Assembly: GCA_029262855.1 (NCBI GenBank)
Contig: JAJCYP010000065.1
Span: forward strand, 1-47,018
Reading direction: 5' to 3'
From: Bacteroidota bacterium
GTDB lineage: Bacteria > Bacteroidota > Rhodothermia > Rhodothermales > UBA10348
DNA: 47,018 nucleotides
The notes below the pieces were generated by a model that ran no database searches, was not told the origin of the DNA, and worked only from the letters and a program-made list of their open reading frames with translations. The number at the start of each line of letters is the position of its first letter. Within the stretch, counting starts at the first letter, position 1. Below, in pieces: positions 8,755 through 18,517 of the stretch. Position numbers and translations under genes: made by a program.

Positions 8755-11127
8755 TTACTCGCGAGTCTTCAGGACTTCTATCAAATCCATCCGATCAAGG
8801 CGCCGCCGAACGATCAGACCGCTCAACAGGGCCGCCAGGATGGTCACAAGGGCCGCCAGCATGAATGTATTGGTGCTGACGACGAAGGGGATGCGGTAGG
8901 CGTCTGTTCGGACTCCGGCGGCTACGGCGGCAGCCAGACCGTAGCCGAGCAGCCAGCCGAGCGGAATCGCCGCGACGGTCGTGATGGCCTGCTCGCCCAG
9001 GAGCAACACTGCCACCTCTCTTCGGGAGAAGCCCAGCACCCGAAGGCTGGCCAGTTCACGCCCACGCTCGGAGAGGGCAACGCGAGCGCCGTTGTAGATC
9101 ACTGCAATGGCGATCACGCTCGAGAAGCCGAGAATAAAGAACACACTGATCAGGAGGCTCTCGTCCAGCTGCTCCTCGAAACTGGCGAGGCTCTGGTCAG
9201 GGGATGAGACCGACGCCACGGCCGGAACGGTCTTCAGCGCCGCGTTGAGTCCGGCGCGACGGTGGTCGTCCACCGAAAGAAAGGCTCCCGATACCGAGGC
9301 GGTACCCACCAGGCGGTGGAGGGCGTCAAGATCCATGAACACCGACAGCCCGAGGAAGTCCTCCACCACGCCCGCCACTGTCACGTCCCTGACGTGTCGT
9401 GGACCCTCCAGGACCTCCACCCTGAGCACGTCGCCGGCCTCCACGGCCAGACGCTCTGCAAGCAAATCACTGAGCACGACGCCGGATGGGGGCAGCGGCT
9501 GCACACGACCGCTGGCGGCAATAATCCGCCGAAGGCGACTCTCTCGCGGGATACCGGTTATGCCTGAGTCCTGCGTGAGCTGGCCGGACCGGAGGCGCAC
9601 AGGTACGACGCGGAACGGCTCCACGCGGGTGACGCCGTCGAGCCGCGCCAGATCATAGCGGACGCTCGGAGACAGGGAGCGATTGAAGTTCACGGCCAGG
9701 TCTTCCCGCTGCGTTTCGCCAAACTGCAGCTCCATCATGCGGTCGACGCCGTCAAACATGAACATGCCGATTACCAGGATGGCGACGGCGTATGCAACTC
9801 CCACAATCGAGAGCAGACTCCGGACGGGGGTGCGCTCGACGTTTCGGAGGATCATGCGTCCCGCGGGAGGCAGGGAGGATCCGAAACCCCATCGCTCGAC
9901 GAGGCCGGGCTTGAAGGAGGCCGGCGGTTCGGCACGCATGGCCTCGGCCGGGGGAAGCCTGGAGGCGCGCCTGACCGATCCGAGGGCGCCGATGGTTGCC
10001 GCCACCAGACTGACCCCTACCGCAATGATCATCAGTACCGGGCTGGCGTCGTATTCCAGATTGGGAAAATCAAAGAACTCTCCATACAGGTCCACCATGC
10101 TCTGCCCCAGCGCGATTCCGAGGAAAATGCCCGCTCCGGTTCCGATCAGAACAGCCACGAAGGCAAACTGGAGGTAGTGCCATCCAACCTCCGCATTCGA
10201 ATATCCGAACGCCTTGAGGACGGCGATCTCTGAACGCTGGGTCGCAATCATCCGAGACAGGACGACGTTCAGCAGGAAGGCCGCTACGGCCAGGAAGACG
10301 ATCGGGATAATGGTTCCGGTCGCCCGATTTTGGTCCAGTTCCGATTGCACCATCAAGTGCGATGGCTGCCGGGATCTCGGATAGGCCCCGAGTCCTCCGT
10401 AGGGGCGGAGCACCTGATCGAGGTCGGACATCACAGCCCGTTCCTTCGACCCGGGAGCGAGTTGGATCAGCACCTCGTTGAATGCGCCCTCCATGTCATA
10501 CATGCTGGAAAGGGCCCGCCGTCCGATCCAGATGATCCCATACCGCTCGTTGTCCGGAATTATGGCGCCGGGAGGGATCGCGTACGTGTGTTCTGGCGAG
10601 ATTCCGGTCCCGACAATCCGCAGCCCGTGCAGTCTTCCGTTGATTACGGCCCGCAGGGTGTCGCCCGGAGTAAACCCATTGGCGACGGCGAAGTTGCGGC
10701 TGACCACAGCCTCGTCGGGACTCTCCGGATCCACGTAGCGTCCCGTCTTTACATGAATGTCCGCCAGGCTGGCCGACCGGTTTTCGGGTACCGAAAAGAG
10801 CCGCCCCAGGGCGGGCGCATCCGTGCTGGGAACGTCGAGGTTTGCGTTGAGCGCAATTCGCGTGGTCACGGTCGCGACTCCTGAGATGGCCTCGAGGTCG
10901 CCCACGAGTGACAGCGGCGCCTTCTCCAGACTCGCCCAGATGTCCGGAAAACGAGTGTCGCGGTAGTACTGGTCTCGGGAGGAGTCCAGGGACTCGTAGG
11001 TACCCCGCATGGTCAGGACCGTCATGATGCCGACTGCGACGACGGCGGCAATCGAAGCGACCTGACCGCGATGGTGCCAAACCTCGCGAAAGAGGCGCCG
11101 GGTCAGAGCAGATGGGGATCCTACCAA
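8755..11127 (-). CDS. ABC transporter permease with two FtsX domains
   Basis: About 790 residues. Seen: an N-terminal helix ([18 protein letters not shown]) followed by a MacB-type periplasmic domain, then a three-helix FtsX block around residues 270-390 ([32 protein letters not shown]). A linker precedes a second block with its own first helix ([19 protein letters not shown]), a second periplasmic domain, and the C-terminal FtsX helices ([31 protein letters not shown]). The duplicated coupling motif ([11 protein letters not shown] and [11 protein letters not shown]) shows an internal duplication, as in YbbP/LolC-like large permeases. Its start overlaps the ATPase stop by 7 bp. With the ATPase and HlyD adaptor it should form a tripartite exporter; the substrate is not evident. 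Confidence 0.92.
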   Translation of the reverse strand: MVGSPSALTRRLFREVWHHRGQVASIAAVVAVGIMTVLTMRGTYESLDSSRDQYYRDTRFPDIWASLEKAPLSLVGDLEAISGVATVTTRIALNANLDVPSTDAPALGRLFSVPENRSASLADIHVKTGRYVDPESPDEAVVSRNFAVANGFTPGDTLRAVINGRLHGLRIVGTGISPEHTYAIPPGAIIPDNERYGIIWIGRRALSSMYDMEGAFNEVLIQLAPGSKERAVMSDLDQVLRPYGGLGAYPRSRQPSHLMVQSELDQNRATGTIIPIVFLAVAAFLLNVVLSRMIATQRSEIAVLKAFGYSNAEVGWHYLQFAFVAVLIGTGAGIFLGIALGQSMVDLYGEFFDFPNLEYDASPVLMIIAVGVSLVAATIGALGSVRRASRLPPAEAMRAEPPASFKPGLVERWGFGSSLPPAGRMILRNVERTPVRSLLSIVGVAYAVAILVIGMFMFDGVDRMMELQFGETQREDLAVNFNRSLSPSVRYDLARLDGVTRVEPFRVVPVRLRSGQLTQDSGITGIPRESRLRRIIAASGRVQPLPPSGVVLSDLLAERLAVEAGDVLRVEVLEGPRHVRDVTVAGVVEDFLGLSVFMDLDALHRLVGTASVSGAFLSVDDHRRAGLNAALKTVPAVASVSSPDQSLASFEEQLDESLLISVFFILGFSSVIAIAVIYNGARVALSERGRELASLRVLGFSRREVAVLLLGEQAITTVAAIPLGWLLGYGLAAAVAAGVRTDAYRIPFVVSTNTFMLAALVTILAALLSGLIVRRRLDRMDLIEVLKTRE

Positions 11128-11891
11128 TGGATGGCCTCCACGCTGGTCCTTTCCGCATTTCGGTCCACGGAGGCTATCCGGCCGCTGCTCATCTGGATGA
11201 CCCGATCCCCCATGGCCGCGATGGCCGCATTGTGGGTAATGATGGCCGTGCAGGTACCGGTTTGCCGATTGACCCGCTCCAGAACACGCAGGACCATGCG
11301 GCCCGTCTCCAGGTCAAGTGCCCCGGTCGGCTCATCGCAGAGCAACACCTGGGGGTTCTTGGCGACTGCGCGTGCAATGGCAACCCGCTGCTGTTCGCCT
11401 CCGGAAAGCTGTGCGGGAAAGTGATCGAGCCGGTCGGACAGGCCGACCAGTTCGAGCGCCTCCTCCGGCTTCATGGCCGCGTGTGCGATTTCCGTCACCA
11501 GGGCGACGTTCTCTCGGGCAGTGAGGCTGGGGATCAGATTGTAGAACTGGAAGACGAAGCCGACGTGGTGTCGTCTGTAGAGCGTCAGCGCGCGCGTAGA
11601 CGCGCCAGAAAGTTCCTCGTGGCCGTAGAACACCCTGCCGGTGGTTGGGACATCCAGGCCGCCCAGAATATTGAGCAGGGTGCTCTTGCCGCTCCCCGAG
11701 GCACCAAGCAGGACCACCAGTTCCCCGGTGTAGAGCTCCAGGTTGATGTTCCGCAGCGCATGCACCGAGACCTGACCCATGTGGTAGGTCTTGGTCACAT
11801 CCTGAACCCGAAAAACCGGATTAGACCCTGGGCTTTCTAACGCGGGGTCGACGTTGGTCTGGGTCAGCCTTGTCCACGGGTTTCTACCCAT
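11121..11891 (-). CDS. ABC transporter ATP-binding protein (MacB/LolD type)
   Basis: About 256 residues. Seen: Walker [11 protein letters not shown]-loop [13 protein letters not shown], signature LSGGEQQR, Walker [13 protein letters not shown], and H-loop IITHN, the complete set for an active ATPase of the lipoprotein/macrolide exporter class. The open frame extends upstream to 12086, but that part is the antiparallel-frame shadow of the dipeptidase 3' end. The ATG at 11891 ([11 protein letters not shown]) overlaps the dipeptidase stop by 8 bp, a layout typical of translational coupling. A ~25-residue N-terminal extension precedes the ABC core. It pairs with the double-FtsX permease next in the operon. 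Confidence 0.95.
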   Translation of the reverse strand: MGRNPWTRLTQTNVDPALESPGSNPVFRVQDVTKTYHMGQVSVHALRNINLELYTGELVVLLGASGSGKSTLLNILGGLDVPTTGRVFYGHEELSGASTRALTLYRRHHVGFVFQFYNLIPSLTARENVALVTEIAHAAMKPEEALELVGLSDRLDHFPAQLSGGEQQRVAIARAVAKNPQVLLCDEPTGALDLETGRMVLRVLERVNRQTGTCTAIITHNAAIAAMGDRVIQMSSGRIASVDRNAERTSVEAIHW

Positions 11892-13197
11892 TATCTGATT
11901 GGATCTCGGCAGCAATTCGCTGAACGTCGTCCAGGACCCGGAGGAGATTGCCACTCCAGAGTTGGCTGATCTGGGCTTCCGTGTACCCGCGTCGCACCAG
12001 TTCGTGGGTGACGTTGAAGGTCTCGGAGGCGTCGTTCCAGCCCTCGAGGCCGCCGCCGCCGTCGAAGTCCGACGAGATGCCCACATGGTCTATGCCGATG
12101 GTCTCAACCAGGTAGTCAATGTGGTCCACAAAGTCGCTCACGCCCACGGGCTCGGCCTCGACTTCGCCCATGCGATCCTCGATGGCCTCGTTGACGGGTT
12201 CGATGCGCTCGAAGTAAGCCTCGCGCTCCTCCGCGGGTAGGGTGAAGAGGGCCCTGCGATCAGTGATCAACTCGATGCTCATCGACTCCGCCACCTCCTC
12301 CCGGAGCGCGTTCACGGCGTCCTGATAGGCACTGTTCTTGGCTGCGTTGACGTAGCTCCGAAACGCGACGGTCTGGATCACGCCTCCGTTGTCGCGGAGC
12401 GCCATCAGCTGTTCGTCATCCATATTCCGGCTTACGTCATTCAGGGCACGCGCGGCCGAGTGTGAGGCAATGACAGGCGCACGCGAAAGGGACATCGTCT
12501 CCATGTTGGCCTCTTTGGAAGGATGCGAGAGATCAATCATGATGCCCCAGCGATTCAACTCCGCGACGGCCTGCCGTCCCAGGTCGCTCAGTCCATTGTG
12601 GAGCCACACGTCGTCACGCTCCCCGGTGTTGGAGTCGGAGAATTGGCTATGGCCGTTGTGCGAGAGGGACATATACCGGGCGCCGCGCTCTGCGAAGTCC
12701 TTGATGTTGCCCAGGTCCAGGCCAACGGGATGCGCATTTTCAACTCCGATCATCGCGACCCGCTTACCTTCTGAGACAATGCGGCGAACGTCATCCGAGG
12801 TATAGGCGATTCCGATCTGCTCCGGGGCCTTGTCCTCCGCCAGCCAGTGAATCGCGTCGAATTTGGAGATGGCATTCTCGTAGGCAGCGGCGTAGCCCGC
12901 ATCGGTGAGGTCGTCCTGTCCGGTGTAGACAACGAGCCAGGTCACATCCAGCCCTCCGGCAACCATTTTCGGGATGTTGACCTGGGTCGGGAGGTCCATG
13001 GTATAGTTTCGCTCCTCGGTAAAGTTGCGAACGTTGATGTCATTGTGCGTATCGAGCGTGATCACGCGGTCGTGAATCTCGCGGGCGTGTGTGGCCAGGT
13101 CCATGTCTGTGTCTTGGGCGGGCTGGGGCTCAGACTCAGGGGCCGAGCAGGCAGAAATCACACAGAGGATCAAGAGGGGGAATCCGAAGCGGTACAT
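11884..13197 (-). CDS. Membrane dipeptidase (peptidase M19), lipoprotein
   Basis: About 437 residues. Seen: a lipoprotein signal from the ATG at 13197 ([17 protein letters not shown]), an acidic tether, then a renal-dipeptidase-type TIM barrel. Metal ligands are visible: HND in TLDTHNDIN, Glu in IGVENAHPV, His in IDLSHPSKE and His in IASHSAAR; the active-site Asp is probably that in GISSDFDG. These enzymes are Zn-dependent and cleave dipeptides, including D-amino-acid-containing ones, here at the cell envelope. It is the first gene of an operon with an ABC exporter, which is unusual. The start lies 94 bp from the divergent S15 peptidase start, so the two peptidases share a promoter region. 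An in-frame extension to 13293 would run into that divergent gene and is rejected. Confidence 0.92.
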   Translation of the reverse strand: MYRFGFPLLILCVISACSAPESEPQPAQDTDMDLATHAREIHDRVITLDTHNDINVRNFTEERNYTMDLPTQVNIPKMVAGGLDVTWLVVYTGQDDLTDAGYAAAYENAISKFDAIHWLAEDKAPEQIGIAYTSDDVRRIVSEGKRVAMIGVENAHPVGLDLGNIKDFAERGARYMSLSHNGHSQFSDSNTGERDDVWLHNGLSDLGRQAVAELNRWGIMIDLSHPSKEANMETMSLSRAPVIASHSAARALNDVSRNMDDEQLMALRDNGGVIQTVAFRSYVNAAKNSAYQDAVNALREEVAESMSIELITDRRALFTLPAEEREAYFERIEPVNEAIEDRMGEVEAEPVGVSDFVDHIDYLVETIGIDHVGISSDFDGGGGLEGWNDASETFNVTHELVRRGYTEAQISQLWSGNLLRVLDDVQRIAAEIQSDNG

Positions 13198-13291
13198 CAC
13201 GAAATCGGTCTGAGGGGAAACGGTAGGAATGCTTGAATGTACTGTGTCCGGCCACGCCAAACTTCCAGAGACGCCTGACCCCGACTGCCAC
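13198..13291. promoter_or_regulatory. Shared intergenic region of two divergent peptidase genes
   Basis: This 94-bp gap holds the leaders of both the M19 dipeptidase (minus) and the S15-type peptidase (plus). No clear sigma-70 hexamers, operator palindrome or Shine-Dalgarno could be picked out, so only its position supports a regulatory role. Confidence 0.4.
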
Positions 13292-15142
13292 ATGATGACT
13301 TCCCCACGAACCCTACTGGCTATTCTCGTTCTTTCCGGTTGGGCAACAGCAGCCTGCGGTCAGGACCAGGACTCGCCTGAATACCTGAATGCACGCCACA
13401 TCATTGAGGACGGCCAGGCTCAGGAGGTTGGCGCGTTCTCGGACGCCGATGACTGGATCCGGGAGGAGCTTTGGGTAGAGACCGAGTTTGATTCGGATGG
13501 CGACGGCAAGCTGGACCGCATGCACGCCGCGGTGGTCAGACCGGCGCAGACCGGGTTGTCTGACTTGAAGGTGCCCGTCATCTACGGATCGAGTCCTTAC
13601 TATGCGGGCACCTCGGGCGGGCTTGAGTACTTCTGGAATACCCAGCACGAAGTTGGTGACGTACCTCCGCGGCGGACCAATCAGCCGCAGCCTGTCTTGC
13701 GTGCACGGGATGGGATCTCCAACGCCTTTGTCGAGGACTGGGTGCCGCGCGGGTTTGCCGTCGTTCACTCCTCATCCCCGGGCACCGGACTCTCCGAGGG
13801 TTGCCCAACGGTTGGCGGCATCAATGAGTCCCTCGCCCCGAAGGCTATCGTGGATTGGCTGAACCACCGGGCGAAGGGCTACACCACGCCAGACGGCACA
13901 ATGGAAGTGACCGCCGATTGGGCGACCGGCAAAGTCGGAATGACCGGCACCTCATACAACGGCACCCTGCCGCTTGCGGCTGCCACAACTGGCGTCGATG
14001 GGCTTGAGGCCATTATTCCGGTCGCTCCCAATACCTCCTACTACCATTACTACCGCTCGCACGGATTGGTCAGGAATCCGGGCGGATATCCAGGCGAGGA
14101 CGTCGACGTCCTCTACGACTTCATTCACAGTCGCGATTCTGATCGCCGAGAGTTCTGCAACTCAACGGTTCGCGATGGTCTGATGATGGAGAACATGGAC
14201 CGCGTCACGGGTGACTACAACGAGTTCTGGGCCTCACGGGACTACCTCAACGTGATTGATAACGTCAAGGCTGCCACGCTCATGGCGCATGCCTTCAACG
14301 ATTGGAACGTGATGCCAGAGCACAGTGTGCGGATCGTGGCGGCCCTCAAGAAGCGCGGCCTTCCCGTGCAGCAGTACTACCACCAGGGTGGCCACGGCGG
14401 CCCTCCGCCGATGACCATGATGAACCGCTGGTTTACGCGGTATCTCCTGGACGTGGAGAATGGCGTGGAGGATGACCCCAAGGCCTGGATCGTCCGGCAG
14501 GGCGCTGACCGTCAGGATCCGACCCCCTACGAGGATTATCCGAATCCCGAGGCGTCGCCGGTCAGTCTCTATCCCGCGGCAGGTGGGCTGGGGATCGGGG
14601 CGCTCGGAACGCAGCGGGTAGAGGAGCAGGGAGTCGTGACCCTGGTGGACAATCCGTCATTTGACGGCGAGGCACTCGCCAGGGCCGAGTGGACCGATCA
14701 CCGGCTGCTCTACACGACGCCCGTTCTCGCCGAGAACGCCCATATTTCGGGGACCCCGTCTGTCACAATTCGCGTCTCCGGAGACAAGCCGGCGATGAAC
14801 CTGTCGGTGTGGTTGGTATCTCTCCCGTGGACCGAGGGTGGCCGTGCTCAGGGCGGCGTGATCACCCGGGGCTGGGCAGATCCGCAAAACGATCAATCCA
14901 TTTGGGAGAGCACCCCGCTCGAGCCAGGAGAATTCCGGGAGCTGACGTTCAATCTGCAGCCGGATGACCAGGTAGTCCCCGCGGGGCAGCAGATCGGCTT
15001 GATGGTGTTCTCAAGCGATCGGGATTTCACCCTGAGGCCCGCGCCGGGGACCCGCCTTTCAGTCGATCTGGATGCCACGTCCCTATCGCTTCCCGTTGTC
15101 GGAGGCGCACTCAACTTCGACCAGAAAGAGGGCACCGACTGA
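13292..15142 (+). CDS. CocE/NonD-type X-Pro dipeptidyl-peptidase (S15), lipoprotein
   Basis: About 616 residues. Seen: a lipoprotein signal (MMTSPRTLLAILVLSGW, lipobox TAAC), an alpha/beta-hydrolase domain with nucleophile motif GMTGTSYNG (Ser ~221), acid in AHAFNDWNV (Asp ~337) and base in HQGGHGG (His ~368), followed by the beta-sandwich C-terminal domain typical of S15/CocE hydrolases. Family members hydrolyse X-Pro dipeptides or acyl esters; here a surface or periplasmic peptidase is likely. The start at 13292 was chosen for the signal peptide; an in-frame ATG at 13229 gives no signal. The thioredoxin-fold gene follows after 1 bp. It faces an M19 dipeptidase across a 94-bp gap, suggesting joint peptide scavenging. 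Confidence 0.9.
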   Translation: MMTSPRTLLAILVLSGWATAACGQDQDSPEYLNARHIIEDGQAQEVGAFSDADDWIREELWVETEFDSDGDGKLDRMHAAVVRPAQTGLSDLKVPVIYGSSPYYAGTSGGLEYFWNTQHEVGDVPPRRTNQPQPVLRARDGISNAFVEDWVPRGFAVVHSSSPGTGLSEGCPTVGGINESLAPKAIVDWLNHRAKGYTTPDGTMEVTADWATGKVGMTGTSYNGTLPLAAATTGVDGLEAIIPVAPNTSYYHYYRSHGLVRNPGGYPGEDVDVLYDFIHSRDSDRREFCNSTVRDGLMMENMDRVTGDYNEFWASRDYLNVIDNVKAATLMAHAFNDWNVMPEHSVRIVAALKKRGLPVQQYYHQGGHGGPPPMTMMNRWFTRYLLDVENGVEDDPKAWIVRQGADRQDPTPYEDYPNPEASPVSLYPAAGGLGIGALGTQRVEEQGVVTLVDNPSFDGEALARAEWTDHRLLYTTPVLAENAHISGTPSVTIRVSGDKPAMNLSVWLVSLPWTEGGRAQGGVITRGWADPQNDQSIWESTPLEPGEFRELTFNLQPDDQVVPAGQQIGLMVFSSDRDFTLRPAPGTRLSVDLDATSLSLPVVGGALNFDQKEGTD

Positions 15143-15143
15143 T

Positions 15144-15725
15144 ATGGTTGCAGTCACCTCCAACATGCTCGAGCTCGGCACGCCGGCTCCCGGGTTCGCG
15201 CTGCCGGATCCCGATGGAACGGTGTTCTCGATTACCGAAGCCGTTGGACAGCCGCTTGTCGTCATGTTTATCTGCAACCATTGTCCGTTTGTCAAACTGG
15301 TGGCAGACGAACTCGCTGCTCTTGGCCGAGACTACGAGGGGAGGGTCTGGCTGGTGGCCATCAACAGCAACGACACGGAGCGCTACCCCCAGGATGGGCC
15401 GGATGCCATGCGCGAGGAATCCGCGAGGCGGGGGTACACCTTTCCGTACGTGCTGGATGCCACCCAGGAAGTCGCCAAGTCGTATCTGGCCGCATGCACG
15501 CCGGATTTTTTCGTCTTCGGTGCGGACCATCGCCTGGCCTATCGCGGCCAACTCGATGACAGCCGGCCAGGCAACGGTGTGGTCCCCACGGGTCGGGATT
15601 TGCGGGCTGCACTGGATGCCGTTCTCGCCGGTCAGAATCCCGACCCGAATCAGCGCCCTGCCATGGGCTGCAACATCAAGTGGAGAGCCGGGAATGAGCC
15701 GGCCTATTTCGGGCACCTGAGGTAG
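15144..15725 (+). CDS. Thioredoxin-fold AhpC/TSA-family protein (CNHC motif)
   Basis: About 193 residues. Seen: a peroxiredoxin-like N-terminus (LGTPAPGFALPDPDG), the redox-type motif CNHCPFV with Cys at ~44 and ~47, a VWLVAINSND strand, the cis-Pro region CTPDFFVFG, and a C-terminal MGCNIKW motif with a third Cys. This is a recognised subfamily of thioredoxin-like proteins with unknown partner. No signal peptide, so it is cytoplasmic. Its ATG follows the S15 peptidase stop by 1 bp, indicating co-transcription, though the two functions have no obvious link. Confidence 0.88.
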   Translation: MVAVTSNMLELGTPAPGFALPDPDGTVFSITEAVGQPLVVMFICNHCPFVKLVADELAALGRDYEGRVWLVAINSNDTERYPQDGPDAMREESARRGYTFPYVLDATQEVAKSYLAACTPDFFVFGADHRLAYRGQLDDSRPGNGVVPTGRDLRAALDAVLAGQNPDPNQRPAMGCNIKWRAGNEPAYFGHLR

Positions 15726-15735
15726 GGTCAAAAGG

Positions 15736-15752
15736 GTAGGGGTCTCCCCTAC
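15736..15752 (+). terminator. Hairpin after the S15-thioredoxin operon
   Basis: GTAGGGG (15736-15742) and CCCCTAC (15746-15752) form a perfect 7-bp stem with a 3-nt loop, 11 bp past the thioredoxin stop. No T-run follows, so termination is only suggested. Confidence 0.4.
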
Positions 15753-15882
15753 ACTCGCGCGGGGGCGGCGCGGTCAGTAGGCCTGTCGGATTTCTCGCAA
15801 GCGTTGCAAGGGAGCCACGCCAATGTAGGGGCATGGGCCGCCGTAGAGTTGGGTAGCCACTCGAGCCACTCGACCTACCCCA

Positions 15883-16437
15883 ATGACTACCCCAATTCGA
15901 CTCTTTCTGAGCCTTGGCCTTCTTGGCCTGCTCGTTGTTGCTGCAAGTCCGGAAGCCCGGATGACGTTCTCTCCAGAGGAGAGTACAATGACCATTTCCG
16001 GGACATCCACGATCCACGATTGGACATGTGATGTTGAATCGGTCGCCGGATGGGCCGAGACCAACGCCGGCGCCTACGCGTCCGGCAAGGTGACCGTCCA
16101 GGTCTCGGATATCGAGTGCGGCAAGCGAATCATGAATCGCAAGCTCAAAGACGCGCTCGAAGGCGAGGATTTCCCCGAGATCAGCTTTACCGCCAGCACG
16201 ATTACCGGCGCCGATGAAGGCTGGATGGCCGAAGGCGAGTTGACCGTTGCGGGCAAGGTCCATCCGCTCACGGTGGTATTCGCCGCCTCGGAAGGCAATC
16301 CCAGCAAGATCACCGGTGAGGTGGAACTGAGCCTTGAGGCCCTTGGCGTAGACCGGCCGACGGCGGTCCTGGGCACGATCAAGACCGGCAACCTGGTTAC
16401 GGTGCGTTTCGACGTCACAGCCAAGCCCGCTTCGTGA
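15883..16437 (+). CDS. YceI family lipid-binding-like protein
   Basis: About 184 residues. Seen: a short hydrophobic N-terminus (RLFLSLGLLGLLVVAA) consistent with export, then the YceI lipocalin-like barrel with STMTISGTSTIHDWTCDVE, the DIECGKRIMNRKLKDALE helix segment, FPEISFTAS, and a final strand pair ending VRFDVTAKPAS. YceI proteins bind isoprenoid-type lipids in a periplasmic barrel; the ligand here is unknown. It is the first gene of a YceI-YceI-porin operon; the next gene overlaps its stop by 4 bp (GTGA). No convincing Shine-Dalgarno is visible before the ATG. Confidence 0.92.
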   Translation: MTTPIRLFLSLGLLGLLVVAASPEARMTFSPEESTMTISGTSTIHDWTCDVESVAGWAETNAGAYASGKVTVQVSDIECGKRIMNRKLKDALEGEDFPEISFTASTITGADEGWMAEGELTVAGKVHPLTVVFAASEGNPSKITGEVELSLEALGVDRPTAVLGTIKTGNLVTVRFDVTAKPAS

Positions 16438-17003
16438 AGGCGCTCTTCCTCATAGCAGTTCTGGCGACTTCTCTCCAGACGACCATGGCACAGGATTCCT
16501 TTCATACGCAGCCCGACAGTCGCTTTTGGATAGAGGGGTCTGCCACCGGGACCAGCTTTGTGTGTCGAGTCGACTCGCTGGCGGGCACCGCCCAGTTCGG
16601 CGCCACCAACACAAGCCTGGCCAGCGGTACGCTCCACGTACCGGTAGCCCACGTTGACTGTGGAAATTCCCGGATGACAGCGGACATGCGCGAGACGTTG
16701 CACGCTGACCGGCATCCCGAGATCAGCTTCTCGCTGACAGGCGTCGAGCGATCACCCGTCCAGGCGCATGGGATCCTCGCGATCGCGGGCGTCGAGCGAT
16801 CGGTCTCCATCCACGGTACGCTTCGCCCGATGGACGGCGGTCAGGTACGTGTGACGGGATCGACACGCCTGCGGCTCTCCGATTTCGGCATTGAGCCACC
16901 GACCAAATTTTTTGGACTCGTCAGGGTCCACAACGAGATCGACGTGCACTTCGACCTGGTCGGGGCACGCCGTCAGCCGGCACAACACGCCGGCGGCCAA
17001 TGA
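16434..17003 (+). CDS. Second, divergent YceI-like protein
   Basis: About 189 residues beginning at a GTG that overlaps the preceding stop (GTGA), so probably translationally coupled. Seen: signal peptide MKALFLIAVLATSLQTTMAQ, then a YceI-type pattern: FWIEGSATGTSFVCRVD, VDCGNSRMTADMRETLHAD, HPEISFSLTG, GILAIAGVERSVSIHG and FFGLVRVHNEIDVHFDL. The match to YceI is weaker than in the upstream paralogue but the Cys-Gly helix motif and HPEISF strand are retained. The C-terminal tail (GARRQPAQHAGGQ) is polar. Located between YceI and a porin, it probably acts with them in the envelope. Confidence 0.85.
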   Translation: MKALFLIAVLATSLQTTMAQDSFHTQPDSRFWIEGSATGTSFVCRVDSLAGTAQFGATNTSLASGTLHVPVAHVDCGNSRMTADMRETLHADRHPEISFSLTGVERSPVQAHGILAIAGVERSVSIHGTLRPMDGGQVRVTGSTRLRLSDFGIEPPTKFFGLVRVHNEIDVHFDLVGARRQPAQHAGGQ

Positions 17004-17040
17004 ACCCCCCGAACAATCCCCCAATGGAGGATCTTTCACT

Positions 17041-18243
17041 ATGACAAACGTCATGAAACATATCGCATCGACTCTTCTTGCTACGCTTCTTCTAGCACTC
17101 CTGTGGACACCTGGTACCGTCCAAGCTCAGCAAAACGCCCGTCCCGCCGGCGCCGATGGCCTGACCGTTTTTGAGACGGTCGGAGTTGCCCCTGGCACCT
17201 TTGACGGACTCAGGCTCTCCTGGGGCGCGGACTTCACGCAGCAGTTCCAGGCACTGAGCCACGACAACGATGGCTCGTCACCACTCATGGAACTCGGTAA
17301 CGGCTTCAACCTCGCCACCGCCAACCTGAATCTCACGGGCGACCTGGCGGACGGAATGACCGTAAACCTCGTTACCTACCTGTCATCCCGTCACCATTCT
17401 GAGGCCTGGGTGAAGGGAGGATATCTGCAGGTAGATTCCGTTCCGGTCGAAGCCCTGCAGCCACTCTTCGAGGTCATCTCGATGCGCGTGGGTCACATGG
17501 AAGTGAACTATGGTGACGCCCATTTCCGCCGCACCGACAACGGATCGGCTGCCTACAATCCGTTTGTTGGCAACCTGATCATGGATTCCTTCGCCACAGA
17601 GATTGGCGCGGAAGTCTACGCCCGGTTCGACGACGTGATGGTGATGGTCGGTGCGACCGGTGGCGAGATCAAGGGACGCGTAGACCGTCCGGATGATCGT
17701 GCCCCGACGCTCCTTGCCAAGCTTGCCTACGACTCACAGGTCAACGAAGATCTTCGTGTCCGCGTAGCCGGTTCGATGTACAGCACCTCGAAGTCAATCT
17801 CAAACACGCTGTACTCCGGTGACCGTGCAGGAAGCCGCTTTTACGACGTGCTCGTCGAGGAATCGGGTGATTCCTTCCGCAACGGCCGCTACAGCCCAGG
17901 ATACCGCAGCAAAGTCCAGGCCTTCCAGTTCAACCCGTTCGTGCAGTTCAAGGGTCTCGAACTCCACGGCATCTACGAGATGGCAAGCGGTGAAGACGAT
18001 CAGGAAGACGCTACGCAGTTCGCCGTGGATCTGATCTACCGCATGAACGACTTCTACGTTGCCGGCCGTCAGAACAACGTGAAGCACGGTGATGTCAAGA
18101 TTGACCGTACCCAGATTGCTCTGGGCTGGTTTGTGACTCCGAACGTGCTCACCAAGATCAACTACGTAACCCAGAGCTACGAAGGTGCTGAAGCCGAGGG
18201 TTCGTTCGATGGAATCACGATCGAAGGCGTAGTCAGCTTCTAG
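17041..18243 (+). CDS. Porin-like outer-membrane beta-barrel protein
   Basis: About 400 residues. The ATG at 17041 follows GGAGG by ten bases, one of the few clear ribosome-binding sites here. Seen: signal peptide (MKHIASTLLATLLLALLW ending VQAQ), alternating amphipathic strands with aromatic girdles throughout, and a C-terminal Phe (IEGVVSF), the outer-membrane assembly signal. It matches porin/putative outer-membrane proteins found behind YceI genes in Bacteroidota. Last intact gene of the YceI operon. It is followed by a hairpin and by a fragment of a second copy of its C-terminus (18296-18391). Transport specificity is unknown. Confidence 0.88.
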   Translation: MTNVMKHIASTLLATLLLALLWTPGTVQAQQNARPAGADGLTVFETVGVAPGTFDGLRLSWGADFTQQFQALSHDNDGSSPLMELGNGFNLATANLNLTGDLADGMTVNLVTYLSSRHHSEAWVKGGYLQVDSVPVEALQPLFEVISMRVGHMEVNYGDAHFRRTDNGSAAYNPFVGNLIMDSFATEIGAEVYARFDDVMVMVGATGGEIKGRVDRPDDRAPTLLAKLAYDSQVNEDLRVRVAGSMYSTSKSISNTLYSGDRAGSRFYDVLVEESGDSFRNGRYSPGYRSKVQAFQFNPFVQFKGLELHGIYEMASGEDDQEDATQFAVDLIYRMNDFYVAGRQNNVKHGDVKIDRTQIALGWFVTPNVLTKINYVTQSYEGAEAEGSFDGITIEGVVSF

Positions 18244-18260
18244 TCCGAATCCTCAAGCCG

Positions 18261-18280
18261 GGCCTCCCCGAGGGGAGGCC
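18261..18280 (+). terminator. Hairpin downstream of the porin gene
   Basis: GGCCTCCCC (18261-18269) and GGGGAGGCC (18272-18280) are perfect complements separated by 2 nt, so the innermost pairs must open. It begins 17 bp after the porin stop and no T-run follows. Possible terminator or pause site. Confidence 0.5.
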
Positions 18281-18295
18281 TCGGTACTAGCCACC

Positions 18296-18391
18296 ATGAA
18301 CCCAATTCGAGAAAATGACTATCCGACCGAGAGTGTATTTAGCGAGGGGAGGTTCAACGGGCTCATGGTCGAGGGAGTCGTAGCGTTCTAG
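18296..18391 (+). pseudogene. C-terminal fragment of a second porin copy
   Basis: A 31-codon frame starting at an ATG and ending in TAG. Its translation ends GRFNGLMVEGVVAF, which aligns with the end of the intact porin (GSFDGITIEGVVSF), including the terminal Phe; the preceding NDYPTES also resembles the last turn of related porins. It lies in a different frame from the porin gene and lacks the other ~370 residues. It is best read as what remains of a tandem porin paralogue after deletion. The strong terminator at 18436-18476 would have been the terminator of that lost gene. Confidence 0.75.
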
Positions 18392-18435
18392 CTACCTGCC
18401 TCACCAACCTGGCGTACACTTGTTTGAAGTCGGAC

Positions 18436-18476
18436 GGGGCGCTCTTCCTTTGGGGGGAAGGGCGCCCCATGTTTTT
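18436..18476 (+). terminator. Strong rho-independent terminator
   Basis: GGGGCGCTCTTCC (18436-18448) pairs with GGAAGGGCGCCCC (18456-18468) over 13 positions with one G-T wobble and a 7-nt loop, followed by TTTTT at 18472-18476. It terminates plus-strand transcription from the YceI-porin operon before the asparaginase gene. Confidence 0.9.
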
Positions 18477-18517
18477 GAAGGACCGTATACTGCCGCTCCT
18501 CAACGCAGAGCACTCGA

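Noticed and set aside
11892-12086. N-terminal extension of the ABC ATPase
   Set aside because: It overlaps the dipeptidase coding region in another frame and is low-complexity Arg/Ser/Thr; the ATG at 11891 gives a normal ATPase and an 8-bp coupled overlap.
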